DNA of 64,000 nucleotides from Przewalskia tangutica (taxonomy: Eukaryota; Streptophyta; Magnoliopsida; Solanales; Solanaceae), in the NCBI GenBank assembly GCA_029844215.1, contig CM056733.1:9173501-9237500 (forward strand), in the 5' to 3' direction. Made by a program: the position numbers and the translations under genes. Of the stretch, positions 24,500 to 36,420 are shown in pieces (positions within the stretch are counted from its first letter, which is position 1; every line of letters begins with the position of its first letter). The notes under the pieces were generated by a model. The model saw only the letters and a list, made by a program, of their open reading frames with translations. It was not told the origin of the DNA and did no database searches.

Positions 24500-25643
24500 G
24501 TACCTCTCCTATAAGCACGCCTTCGTCACATGGCCCTCGACGGCCGCAGTGAAACAAGCACCGATAAAAGACGACATTTCCGGGATGATGTTTGCCACAT
24601 CGCGCACACCGGAGGGACATGAATCTGGCCGCTAGCACTCACGTAAACTCGCGAACTAAGCCCTGAGCTCGACCAGCCTCGAATACACCGAACGACCAAG
24701 ATCGTGGAGGACCACTGCAGATCGGGCGGAGGTACATAACTAGATCGCCACGAGGCGGTCCGCCTCGAAGTTACCAAAGGACCTGCTGTTTCTAGCCCTC
24801 TTCTCGCGATCTCGGTCATTCCGCCGACCTCTCCGTGCCTCACATCCTAGTGCATGAGCTTGCATGCGGGCAATGTCCATGCCCTACCAAGAGCTACACC
24901 CGCATAAACCTCGCCAAGTAATCGCCCAGCCCGTGGCGTGGCGGTGTACTGTCCTCCATATCCGCTACTACAAATGGAACATACCGAGCTAATGAGTCGA
25001 ACTCCACATTGTACTCTCTAACCGCCCGCCCGCCCCGCTCAACGTCAAAAATCTGTCGCCCGAGCCCTCCTCATCCGTGGAGGCAAGAAATGTGCAAGAA
25101 ATGCCTCGAGAACTCGTCCCAAATCGCTGGAAGTGCATGCTCTTCCCGACAGCCTCCCACGAATCAAACTACCAATCGCAGATCACGCGGTGATGCGAAC
25201 CCAATACCACCGACTCGCCTCGAGGCTCGATCACTCATGATCCGTCAGAGCCGTTTGATAAACTCCCGAGGGTCGCCTCGCCTCGATCCATAGAACACCG
25301 GAGGGCTCTGACTCGGGAAGTCCCGTAGCCTCAAATGCGCTCGGGGTGAACTACGGTGCCGCTGGGCCGGAATCGCTGCGATCCATTTATCTCATATTCG
25401 CCATGACCGCCAAGATCGCCATCTCCTTGTACCCATCTCATCGGCTCGGTGTGGGGACGAGGCTCAGTATCAGAGTCTCGCAGCCACCGCTGCGCTCTAA
25501 ACTCGCTGGCCGGCGGCGCTGCGCGAAACCCGCCGTCCGGCATCGCTCAGTCTTGACCGCTCGCGCCTGCATTCTCTCAGTATCTCACTAACAGCTCCTC
25601 GATCGCCTTGCCCATCCGGGCTGGGTTGCCTTACGCGAGGCAT
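24500..25643 (-). pseudogene. gag: gag of C1
   Basis: The start ATG (minus, 25643) opens MPRVRQP-like sequence, a damaged form of the MPPRKAT N-terminus in A2 and B2. The capsid region can be followed only in pieces because of dense small indels. VREYNVEFDSL (about 25000-25030) and the region equivalent to FLPPQMRRARADR (about 25050-25100) are identifiable through frameshifts. Near 24510-24560 a nucleocapsid knuckle remains as a broken CF..C....GHVTKAC pattern. The length, about 1.14 kb, matches the gag of A2 and C2, so nothing large is missing. It would have encoded the particle protein; as written it is not translatable. Confidence 0.65.
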
Positions 25644-25846
25644 AACGGTAAAGGAAAGGAATACGTCGGAGGGTCCAATTTATCACACAATCTAAGGCAC
25701 GATCTCGGAATGAGAAGAATGGAAACCAATCCTAAATGTCTCGCACTCACGATTATAGATGTGGTGCACAACACACCGATAATCAAGACTCTACTAGACA
25801 CGGTCTGTAGACACTTTCCGAGGACTAACTGCTCTGATACCACTTT
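25644..25846 (-). other. Leader and primer binding site of C1
   Basis: Primer site TGGTATCAGAGC (minus, 25831-25842). The leader hairpin is at 25750-25785, with the variable stem pair as G.U (GGTGTG with CACATC) and the loop GTGCAC. The outermost base of one arm is altered (C for T at 25750). Confidence 0.85.
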
Positions 25847-26489
25847 TGTCACGACCCGAACCCGGGCCCGTGACTGGTGCCTTACCCCGGGCACCCTAGT
25901 GATACAACATCGAGAAAATCAGCGAAATAAAAACATGAACATGATTTAAGAGAAAAGATAAATAAACAGGCCAACTAAAACAGTTGCCTTCATTATATAT
26001 ACATAAATACCCGACGCTTATCCTTTTACAAACCACGCCTACAACAAAGGCTACCGACTTAAGATTTTACAACATTTATGACGACGAGGCACCGCCATAC
26101 CACGAATGTAAAAGAATCTACGGACTGTGGTAACATACCAAAAGATAAGCCTCCAAGGAACGGAGCTTCCCAATACGCCAAGGTGATCCTAAAAGGGGAT
26201 CGACCGATGTACCTTTTACTCATGCGTGAACGCACTCAAGGAGGTCAAGCATAACAGTACCAAGTATGTGAAATCAGAAATATCAGAAATGAAATCATAA
26301 TAGTCTATATAAAGCAGAGACATGTATGATAACCAAACTACGCTCACAACATAGAAGCCAAATATGTCAAGTCGTGACTCACGCCTCAAAGTCATCCTCC
26401 CCGTGGAACTTCTTCCTCACCGCCAGCCTAGGTACAAATCATGTGATACGTATAATGTGTCTCGCCATCTTATGGACCCAATATAGAAA

Positions 26490-26765
26490 CGTGTGGAACA
26501 CATTCCGGATGAACCAGAGTCGGTGAAATACATTCGGATGAACCTAGAGTCGAGTGAAATACATTCCTGACCGTAGTCGAGTGAAATACATTCGGATGAC
26601 CCAGAGTCGAGTGAAATACATTCCGGATGACCCGGAGTCGAGTGAAATACATTCCGGATGACCTAATCAAGTGAAATACATTCCTGAACCCGTAATCAAG
26701 TGAAATACATTCGGATGACCCAGAATCAAGTGAAATACATTCCTGATGACCCGTGTCGAGTAGAA
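26490..26765 (-). repeat. About 29-bp sub-repeats in the C1 5' LTR
   Basis: Same unit as 20780-21112, one or two copies fewer. Monomers vary mostly in the GATGACC(CAG)A part. Confidence 0.8.
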
Positions 26766-28700
26766 CACGCTTCTGCACAACAAGGCTATCACACGTAACA
26801 TGGTCAAGTTTCATAACAACAAGCATAAGCACGTTACACACGACTCAAGGTACTTTCATTTTATGTCAAAGTCCGGATTTTAACCTTAAAGTACTACGTC
26901 CGTTAAATTCCTTTTTTGATCCATTTCTTTTACAAAGGTCACTCGATACCCGTAGTATAAAATTGGAGTGACTAACATTGTTAAGTAAACCAAAATGCTT
27001 TCCTTTGTAAAATCAAGTAACAACCTTATTTTCCAAACGTTCAAGTTTGCCTAATTTCAATGCTCAAGTTTCTCATTTTAGAAAAAGGTTTCGTAGTTCA
27101 TAGTTTTAGTCCTTTAAAACATAATTCTCCTTTAAACGTTTTGAGAAACATATGTCTTATATGTGAGTAGGTTATTCTTGTTTATAATCAATCTTATTAA
27201 GCAGCCATGATCTAGGAAATGTAATATCATTTTGTCTCATCTTAGCTTCTATGCAGATGGAGGTTTCTACTGGTTTTAATAATACTTCATTAGTCAATGC
27301 ATTTTCCTTTTATTAACGCTGCAGTGGTTTGTCGATACACATTACGATTTCCAAATCAAGAAACATTCTTAAGCTGTTATACCTAACTTCCCATAAAGCT
27401 AGTATAACTCTTAAGCTTTAAAAACCCAAGTACTACTCATTCTTTCAAAACGATTCATAAATCTTTTGAAATACTTCAAGTTCTTTATTAACACATATCA
27501 AGCCAGTTATTATTCAAATCAGTTACCTTTTAGAAACCACAAAGTATTTGCTTATCCACATAAAGCTATTATAACCGACTTCCCATAAAGCCGTTATAAC
27601 ACTTTATGTTTTAAACCAATCAAATACATTTAGCACATGTATGTATACCGTACTACATAGTTCACACATATCATGCTAGAAGAGATAGGAAGAGGTTCAC
27701 GTACCTCGCGAAGATTATCGACTAATAGCAAAAAGCTCCAAGTACCTCAAACCGTCGGCTACTCCTTAAGCTAAGTAGACCAAGCCATACGTAGTACTTC
27801 GACCTATAGAGGCCACAAAGCGCCTATTAATATCTTTAGATCCCGACGTAGAATATTCTACAGAAAATTCGGCAGAACCTCCCCCCCCCCCCCGCAACAG
27901 CGTAAATCTCCTCCTCTATCGAGGCCGGCTACCAAGCCAACCAGGGGGGGGGGAGGGGTTTACACGTCTAACCGGACGTGTACAATTCTACTACATAGTA
28001 ATGTTACACAAGTCTACTATAATACAGTCCTATGTAATTACAGTTCAGTTCTCTTCTTTAAATTCAGGCTTAAGTCGCAAGACATTGCCGTAAGTATTAT
28101 TCAGGCTTAAGTCAAAAGACATTGCCGCACAACTATGTTTAGTTCTATATATAGTATACTTAACTATATAATCCTACAACATGTAATTTCCAATTACAAC
28201 AGAAGGTCAAGAATGTTTACCTCGATAAGCCCAAAATTATCCGAGTTTATATGTCGATCCTGAGCAAGGTTTAGCTCCTACTCCGCGCTCAGACTGCTCA
28301 ACCAACCCTTAGAAGTTCTAACCAACTTCTACTAATAACTTCAACAACGGGTGAAGATTTACTTAGGTTTCGTTTTTGTGGATCGAGGAAGTATAATAGT
28401 ATTTTCTGGGCTTTTGTAAAAAGGGTACTTTGGAAAGTACTACAAGGTATTTGGCTAAAGTATTTTGGGCATTATAACAATACTTGGAGAGTATTTCTAT
28501 ACCACAAAAGGGGGTATTTACGAGACAACTATGCTAGGGGGGGGGGTACCCCACGGCAAAACACCACAAAGGGGAGGGAGGTGGCTCTCGGCCAAGGGCT
28601 CTCAAAGGGAGGGGTGTGGACGAAAGCTCGAGGAGAGGGAGTATTTTGAGACTTAGTTAGATTGCTCAAGTTTTGATGAAGAAAGTCTTCAACTGTAGGG

Positions 28701-28708
28701 TATTTATA
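28701..28708 (-). promoter_or_regulatory. Probable TATA box of the C1 5' LTR
   Basis: TATAAATA on the minus strand. As the 5' LTR copy it would drive the genomic transcript of C1. Confidence 0.65.
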
Positions 28709-29115
28709 GGTCAAGTGAAGGCCAACCAATGGCCAAGATCCATCCAAGTGTTAGGCAAGTGTAAGGTCAAGATTAAGCCATGTGCAACCTTATCCATCTA
28801 CCCAAAATATCCTACCTACTCCTTGACCAAAAACAATGCACAAAAAACGTGTCAATCTTCCCACTTTCGTCCGTCCACTCCTTCCAATTAGAGGGTGACA
28901 AGTGTCGCCCTCTCGTTGGTCCAAAATGTTTCGTCTCTCGGAAAAATCCGCAAAAATTATAAATGACATAGCCGGAATTTTCCCTACGAAAGTCGTGGAA
29001 ACGTTTCGAAAAACGACTCTAATCGGGTGTTGTGTACAAATTTCGAAACTAGCCAACTTTAAGGCTCAAATTATAATACGACGCGCCACGCATATACTGG
29101 AAATACGGTATAACA

Positions 29116-31190
29116 AACTCGCGTCAAGTCCTGAAACATCCGAACACACAACCTGCCTCAAACCTTAGCACCCCATCGTGCTACCAAAAGGACCCTTGCC
29201 TCACGAAGACACGTATCACGATAACGTGTCAAAATCGGATCCTCGAATCGCTGCCTCTTCACCTCCTCGACGATGGAAGACTCGCAACCTCACGAACTCG
29301 AACCCCACCGCTATCGGAATCAATCAAGCGGACACCAAGGCTCGCTAATCGATGCAAATCACGAACCATGTCCTCCTCTCTAGTCGCACATTTGATAGGC
29401 TCTCATCGACCTACGACTAAGAGCATCCGCCACAACATGGCCTTCCCGGGTGGTACAGATATCGACATCGTAATCCTTAAGCAACTCTAACCACCATCTC
29501 TCGCCGTAAGTTCACTCCTCGGTGAAGATATACCGAGGCTCTTGTGGTGCGTATAAATATCCACATGAACCCCATACAAATAGTGCCTCCGGATCTTCAA
29601 GGCGTGAATCACCGCCAACTCCAAATCATGGGGGTAGTTCTCTCGTGTTTCTTCACCGTCGGGATGCATACGCTATAACCTTGCCATGCCGCATCAACAC
29701 ACATCCCAACCCGATGCCCGACGATCACAATACATGACATAACCGTCTGACCTCCGAAGAGTAAGAACGGGCGTCGTCGCCTCTTTCAAAGAATCGAAAC
29801 CACGCCACAAGCATCACCCATCAAACTTGGCTGCTTCAGTCACCTAGTCAATGGTGCAGATAGAAGCAAACTTCTACGAACCGCCGATAATAACTCGCAA
29901 GGCCCAAAATCGCGAACCTCTGCGGAGTAGTAGGTCTAGGCCAACTCGATCGTCTCGATCTTGGCGTATCTACGAATACCATCGGCCCGACAATATGCCC
30001 AAGAAAAGCCACCGAAGTTAACCAAAACTCGCATTTGGAAAACTTGGCGTCACAATCTGGTCTCGAGAATCACAAGATCCTCAAATGCTCCGCATGCTCC
30101 TTCTCTGAGCGAGAATAAACCAAGATATCATCGATGAACACTATCACAAACGTGTCCAAGAATGGTTTGAACACTCGGTTCATCAAATCCATGAATACTC
30201 ACGAGCATTGGTCAACCCAAAAGACATGACCAACTCATAATGCGTCACGGTCCGAATGCATCTAGGGACATCCACCTCTCTGACTCGCACCTGATGATAG
30301 CCCGACCGTAGATCAATCTTGGAGAAACATCTCGCGCCCTGCAACTGGTCGAACAAATCATCAATCACAGGAAGGGGTATTCGTTCTTAATGGTCACCTT
30401 GTTCGCTTGCTCAGTAATCAACACACATGCGCAGCGTCCCGTCCTTCTTCTTCACGAACAATACCGGCGCTCCCCAGGGAGAAACACTAGGCCTGATGAA
30501 GCCCTTCTCCAGCAAATCCCTAAGCTGATCCTTCAACTCGGCAGGTGCCATTCTGTATGGCGGAATGGAAATAGGCCGAGTGTCTGGCAATATGTCTATA
30601 CAAAACTCAATCTCCCTCTCAGGAGGGATACCCGGGAGGTCGTCTGGAAACACGTCTGGGAACTCTCTGACCACTGGAACTGACGGAAAATCTGGTACCG
30701 CAGCCTCAGTATCAAACACCCGAACGAGATGGTAGATATACCCCTTCTGCACCATCTTCCTAGCCTTGAGGTAGGAAATAAACCTACCCCTCGGCGATAC
30801 CGTGCTCCCCTCCCACTCAAAAACCGGCTCCTCAGGAAACTGGAACCGTACTACTCTCTCTGCATACCATATTGGCGTAGCAAGAAGCTAGCCAATCCAT
30901 CCCCATGATCACGTCGAAGTCAATCATCTCCAACTCTATCAAGTCGGCTAGGGTCTGACGACTGTAAATGGTCACAGGACAAGCTCTATATACCCGCCGA
31001 GCTACCACCGAATCACCCACTGGCGTAGCTACCTCGAAAGGGTCTATGGACTCAGGCTCTATCCCTATCCTACTAGCAACAAGGGGAGATATATAGGACA
31101 GAGTAGAACCCGGATCTATCAAAGCATACACATTAAAACCCAGAAACTGATAAGGTACCTGTGACGACATCAGGTGAGGCCTCCTGATCC
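29116..31190 (-). pseudogene. pol: pol 5' part of B3: protease, RT, RNase H, start of integrase
   Basis: In element order on the minus strand: the aspartic protease has its active-site motif DPGSTLSYIS at 31105-31116 and onward, then GIEPESIDPFEVATPVGDSV and MIDFDVIMGMDWLASCY. RT starts with EFPDVFPDDLPGIPPEREIE and ISIPPYRMAP (30411-30755), then FSKIDLRSGYHQV (about 30310). The polymerase site FVIVFIDDILVYS has its two aspartates at 30127-30132. RNase H spans about 29430-29850, with DLELAVIHALK and YTHHKSL where TDHKSL is expected. The integrase N-terminal linker follows to 29116, where C1 interrupts. Protease and RT blocks are long and mostly intact; RNase H and integrase are frameshifted. 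Gag and pol appear to form one polyprotein, as usual in this clade. Confidence 0.85.
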
Positions 31191-32474
31191 TGTCGGCTGG
31201 ACAAAGCATAAATGCGGTTCTGAGGACCGCTAGAACTGGGACCCGCGCCACGACCTCTGCCGAGACCTGCTGGTCCATGAGTACCTTTCTCCGGGCGGTA
31301 GTCGCTGGGATGAAGACCGACGAAAGAACTCGTAGGTGACTCGCCATCAAGATCGCCGCTTGGTCGGACAGTTCCGCATAGTGACCTGGCCGCTACAATC
31401 AAACAAGCTCTCAGCGGCACCACAACTCCCGTGGGATCTACCGTGACGCCACACCGGCGGGGTGGTCCCGATCGCCGATTTCTGCTGCCTCGGACGTCAA
31501 GTCCTAGGGCCACAGTGCGCCTCGAATATCTGGTGTCTTGGCCGGAAGGTGCAGGAGTGCTCTGAGCTGGCTGTGGTGCAAATCTAGACTGCTGCTGAGG
31601 CCGCCCACCACGATAGCCACCAAAAGACCCTGTTGTCCTGGTCTTCTTCTGTTGTTTCCTGTCAACCCGTCGGTCTCTACGCTCCTCGCATCCAAGAGCA
31701 TGAGCCTGCATGCGGGTAATGTCCATACCCGGCTGAAGAGAAACACCCGCACAAGACTCGGCCATATAGTCATCTAGCCCGGTGACGTAGCGGTGCACCC
31801 TATCCTCCATATCTGCTACCAACGCTGGTTCATATCGAGCCAATGAATCAAACTCGACATTGTACTCCCTGACAGTGCGTCCTCTCTGCCTCAGCAGTAA
31901 AAATCTATCAGCCCGCGCCTCCTCATCCGCGAGGCAAGAAGTGAGTGAGAAAGCCTCTCGAGAACTCATCCCAAGTAGCCGGGACGCGTGCTCTCCCGAT
32001 AACTCCCACGAATCAAACCAATCGATCGCGTATCACGCGACCTATGTGAACCAAAGATCACGGACTCGGTCTCCGACGCCCGATCACTCTCAAAATCCTC
32101 TGAGGCGACGGATGAACTCCTGCGGATCATCCTTGGCCTCGACCAGAAACTCGCGGGCTACAACTCGAAGTCTCGTAGCCTCAAACTCTACGCCTCGGGT
32201 GAACCACCACGGTACGATCGGGCTGGATCGAACTGCCGCATCCAGCCTGTCCTCATGTCTTGCCACGATCCCGCCAATAGTTGGGCCATCTCTTGCCCTA
32301 ACTCCTCCGCCCAGCCGTGGGACGAGGTGTGGGTACTGTGGTCTCTCTGGGCCGGCGGTGTCATAGAACTCGCCGTCGAGGTATAGATCGGGCACGAGCC
32401 CTCGTAACTCGGTGTCCGATCGCGCCTCCTCGCCGCTTTGCCTTCTCGGGCCGGGTTGCCTTTACGCGAGGCAT
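31190..32474 (-). pseudogene. gag: gag of B3
   Basis: The start ATG (minus, 32474) is followed by a damaged MPPRKAT N-terminus. The capsid core is readable at 31650-31969 (RADRFLLLRQRGRTVREYN, VHRYVTGLDDYMAESCAGV, ITRMQAHALGCEERRDR). The region before it (32090-32395) is in another frame. The nucleocapsid at about 31375-31480 has lost its knuckle pattern (RCGVTVDPTG, ACLIVAARSLCG). Frameshifts separate N-terminus, capsid and nucleocapsid. Gag would assemble particles and, given their similar gag sequences and shared leaders, might also package A and C RNAs (inference). Confidence 0.78.
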
Positions 32475-32678
32475 AATCAGCATGTAAAAGGAATACGTTA
32501 GAGGGTCCAACTTATAACACGGCTCTAAGGCACGATCTCGTAATGAGAAGAATGGAAACCAATCCTAAATATCCTATAGCCTCACGATTATTGGTGTGGT
32601 GCACAACACACCGATAATCAAGACTCTACTAGATACGGTCAGACACTTTCCGAGGATTAACTGCTCTGATACCACTTT
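32475..32678 (-). other. Leader and primer binding site of B3
   Basis: Primer site TGGTATCAGAGC (minus, 32663-32674). The leader hairpin at 32585-32620 has the G-C form of the variable pair (GGTGTG with CACACC) and GTGCAC in the loop. One outermost base is changed, where CTGATT has become CGATT. Confidence 0.85.
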
Positions 32679-35147
32679 TGTCACGACCCGTTCCGGGGCC
32701 CGTGACTGGTGCCTTACCCGGGCACCCAAGCAGTCATACATCAGAGAAAATCAGCGGAAATATAAAACAAGACATGAAACAGTTGAAAAAATGGGACACA
32801 GTTTATCTGATGAAAAGCCTTTTCTAGATATATAAATAACCCAAGTTTTGCAGTTACATCCCAACTGTACAATAGTACTACAGACCTCTAAGGAAGTAAC
32901 AACTATGGCGGGACAGGGCCCCGCCATACCCTGACTGTACAAAACTATCTACAATACAGGGAGATCATACCCAAAAGTAGAGCCTCCGGAGAAGATGGAG
33001 CTCCTGACACCAACGCAAAGATCCTAAGGATGTGGATCTAGCACCTGCTTGCCTTTACCTGCGGCATGAACGCAGCCCCCCGAAGGAGGTCAGTACAACA
33101 GGTACTAAGTATGCGAAACTGTAAAGTACTTAAATGAAAACATATCATTTTTTAAAATCAGTTTACATATATGTATGAAACAACCAAGGTAACCGCACAT
33201 AGTGCCACATCATAAACAAGAGCAACAATAGGTAAACTGTAACAGGTCTTTTCTAGGCTGCGAATGATCGAAGCAGGGCCAATTGCCCGTAGTATCACCA
33301 TGCAAGCCTAATCCTGGACTCCCGTAGTCCGCATAGGGTATATAACCCCGCATCGAGGGTAGCTACTCCTCGGCATCGTCCTGGACTCGTAGTCCGCATG
33401 GCCACATAGACCGCATAAGGTATAACCCCGCATACTAACCTGGAACTCCCGTAGCTCCGCATAGGTCCCTTGGACCCGCATGAGGTATTCTCGAATCATG
33501 GTCCCAGACCGCCTGAGTCTACCCCGCATCGGAGGGTCAGCTTAACCCCCGGTAATATGTCAAGAGGTGAGTGATATTACACTAACATAACAGCTTATCG
33601 TTAAACAACATAAGCACAACAAGAATACTCTCTTATACAAACGTTACAAGACACTAACACACATAGCATCATATCATGTCTACTTATCAAACCATCTTAT
33701 TATTCTTTTCACAAATCAATATAAGTCTGTTATAAACACATAGGTAAACTGTTCCTTTTATCATTCTTAAGTGGTTATACCTAACTTCCCATAAAGCTAG
33801 TATAACTCTTAAGCTTCTGTTTTAAAAACCAATTAGTTCTCTTCTGTTAAAAATGATTCAGTATTCTTTTGAAATGCTTTCAGATCCTTATTATTCAGGC
33901 TTAAGTCGCAAGACATTGCCGTAAGTATTATTCAGGCTTAAGTCAAAAGACATTGCCGTAGTTATTATTCAGTTAACACATGTACGTCTACCGTACTACA
34001 TATATATTTTAAAATATCATGCTTTAGGAAGAATCACATACCTTCTCAAATGAAAACCACCGCCAAGTTGAATATGTCGCGCACAGAGATTCAACCTATA
34101 ATAGTCAGACACGTCTATCAACGTTCAGACTACTCTGAAAACAGTTCTAAGCAGAGGGTTCTCTATCCTACGGAAAATTGGGCAGCACTTCCTACCCGGT
34201 GAGCTACTCAAGTCTACTGTGAAAACAGTCCTAAGTAAGTACAGTTTAATTATTCTTCTTTTAAACCCTTCTACTGTGATAACAGTTCAATTCTATTCTT
34301 TAATATCCTTCTAAGTAGTTATACGTATTTCTATCCTTCTACAAGATGTATTCTCTAATTACAAAGAGGGTTAGGATTATTTACCTCGGTAAGCCCAATA
34401 ATATCCTAGATAAAGTCGATCCGAGCAAGGCTTAGCTCCTAAGTTATGCGCTCCGATAGCTAAGAAAACCTTAGAAGTTCTACACAACTTCTACTAAGGA
34501 CTAAGGGATTTGGGCTAGGGGATTTTGGGCATTATAACAATACTAGAAGGCAACTTTTCTCCCAAGGGAGGGGGGAAGATTTCGGCTAGGCTAGGGGGGT
34601 TTAGCCTCGGCTAAGCTCACCAATGGGGGGGGGGGGCGGTGTGTTGGACGAAAAAGGCTTAAGGGAGAGGAGAGGATTTCAAGACTTGGAAGGCTTGTTT
34701 GTGGATGAAGAACTCTTCATCACAAGAGGGGTATTTATAGGTCAAGGGATGGCCAACCAATGGCCAAGATTATGCCAAGTGCAAGGCAAGTGTAAGGCCA
34801 AGATTTGGGCAAGTGTACCTAGCCAACTTGCACACAAAATATCCTACCAACTCCAAGACAAAATAAGACCTTCAATTCGGCCCTATGAACGCCTCACATC
34901 CATCAATTGGAGGGTGACAAGTGTCGCCCTCCCGTTGGTCCAAAATGTTTCGTCTCTCGGAAAAATCCGCAAAAATTAGAAATGACATAGCCGGAATTTA
35001 CCCTACGAAAGCTGTGGAAACGTTTCGTCGGAAAACTATTCGTTTTGTGAGTTGTGCCAAAAAAAAAACGTCCAAGGCCTAAACTTTAAGGCCAAACTTT
35101 TGTATGTATTCCCTTACGTACATACTCTGGAAATACGGGGTATAACA
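32679..35147 (-). repeat. 5' LTR of B3
   Basis: 2469 bp, intact ends (TGTCACGACCCG at 32679; TATAACA at 35147). Relative to 37919-39809 it lacks about 24 bp at 33329, between two CGCATAGG direct repeats. The tandem 38-bp pair is at about 33885-33965 and a poly-G run at about 34625. Confidence 0.92.
34732..34739 (-). promoter_or_regulatory. Probable TATA box of the B3 5' LTR
   Basis: TATAAATA after CTTGACC on the minus strand. Confidence 0.65.
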
Positions 35148-36420
35148 GGAGTAGTAGGTCTAAGCCAAGTCCTGACTGCCTCGATCTTGGCCGTATCCAC
35201 TCGAATGCCATCAGCCCCGACAATGTGCCCAAGAAAAGCCACCGAAGTTAACCAAAACTCACATTTGGAAAACTCCGCGTATAATCGCTGGTCTGAGAAG
35301 CGCACAAGATACCTCAAATGCTCCGCATGCTCCTCGCTGGCGAGAATAAACCAAGATATCATCAATGAACACTATCACAACGTGTCCAAAATGGTTTGAA
35401 CACTCGGTTTATCAAATCCATGAATACCGCCGAGCATTGGTCAACCCAAAAGACATGACCACAACTCATAATGCCCGCACTGGTCCGAATGCGTCCTAAG
35501 GATGTCCGACTCTCGACTACTGATGATAGCCCGACCAGATCAATCTTGGAGAAACATCTCGCACTGCAATCGGGTCGAACAAATCATCAATCTCGGGAAG
35601 GGTATTCGTTCTTAATGGTCACCTTGTTCACCGTATCAGATCAACACACATGCGCGCCCCGCCCTTCTTCTTCACGAACAATACCGCGCTCCCGGGGAGA
35701 AACACTAGGTTCGATGAAGCCCTTCTCCGCAAGTCTCTAAGCTGATCCTTCAACTCTCTCAACTCGCAGTGCCATTCTATATGGCGGAATGGAAATAGGC
35801 CGAGTGTCTGGCAACACATTTATACACAACTCAATCTCCCTCTCAGGAGGGATACCCGGGAGGTCGTCTGGAAACACGTCTGGGAACTCTCTCGACTCGA
35901 ACTGATCGAAAATCTGTACCGCACCTCGTGATCAAACACCTGAACGAGATGGTAGATATACCCTTTCTGCACCATCTTCCTAGCCTTGAGGTAGGAAATA
36001 AACCTACCCCTCGGCGATACAGTGCTCCCCTCCCACTCAACAACCGGCTCCTCTGGAAACTGGAACCGCACTACTCTCTCCCTGCAGTCTACATTGGCGT
36101 AGCAAGAAGCTAGCCAATCCATACCCATGATCACGTCGAAATCAATCATATCCAACTCGATCAAGTCGGCTAGGGTCTGACGACTGTAAATGGTCACTGG
36201 ACAAGCCCTATATACCCGCCGAGCTACCACCGAATCACCCACTGGCGTAGCTACCTCGAAAGGGTCTATGGACTCAGGCTCTATCCCTATTCTACTAGCA
36301 AAACGGGGAGATATATAGGACAGAGTAGAACCCGGATCTATCAAGGCATACACATCAATATCGGAGACTGATAAGGTACCTGTGACGACATCAGGTGAGG
36401 CCTCCTGGTCCTGTCGGCTG
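35148..36420 (-). pseudogene. pol: pol 5' part of B2: protease and RT
   Basis: The protease is in a long open stretch (35990-36551): DPGSTLSYISPRFASRIGIE with DPGS at 36327-36338, then LIELDMIDFDVIMGMDWLAS. It continues to EEPVVEWEGSTVSPRGRF and ARKMVQKGYIYHLV. RT follows in broken frames. ISIP/YRMAP equivalents are near 35750-35800 and the polymerase aspartates (FIDDIL) at 35358-35363. FLGHIVGADGIRVDTAKIEA lies at 35160-35260. At 35148 the sequence joins 16364 across the B3 insertion. The protease half looks functional; RT has several frameshifts. Confidence 0.82.

Larger units (their letters stand above)
20133..29115 (-). mobile_element. Element C1: gag-only (TR-GAG-like) element
   Basis: 3' LTR (20133-23434), 3' noncoding module, gag remnant (24500-25643), leader with primer site (25831-25842), 5' LTR (25847-29115). 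There is no pol remnant. It is inserted in the integrase region of B3. The flanks read AACCT (20128-20132) and AACTC (29116-29120). The uninterrupted B1 and B2 copies read AAGAACTCGCC, so AACTC is the target and the left copy is altered. This is the innermost and therefore youngest insertion of the deepest nest. Confidence 0.87.
25847..29115 (-). repeat. 5' LTR of C1
   Basis: 3269 bp from TGTCACGACCCG (25847) to TATAACA (29115). It agrees closely with 20133-23434, including the CATAAAG inverted repeat (27584-27608). A run of about 13 C near 27881-27893 and G runs at 27945 and 28537 sit where the mate has different lengths. Confidence 0.9.
16365..35147 (-). mobile_element. Element B3: complete Tekay-type gag-pol element with C1 inserted
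   Basis: 3' LTR (16365-18769), pol 3' part (18770-20132), [C1 20133-29115], rest of pol and gag (29116-32474), leader, primer site (32663-32674), 5' LTR (32679-35147). Target duplication: TGAGT on the left (16360-16364) and GGAGT on the right (35148-35152). The B1 copy at 51630-51650 reads CGGAGTAGTAGG, so GGAGT is the original and the left copy is altered by one base. This is the only B element with every domain and both LTRs present. Confidence 0.85.
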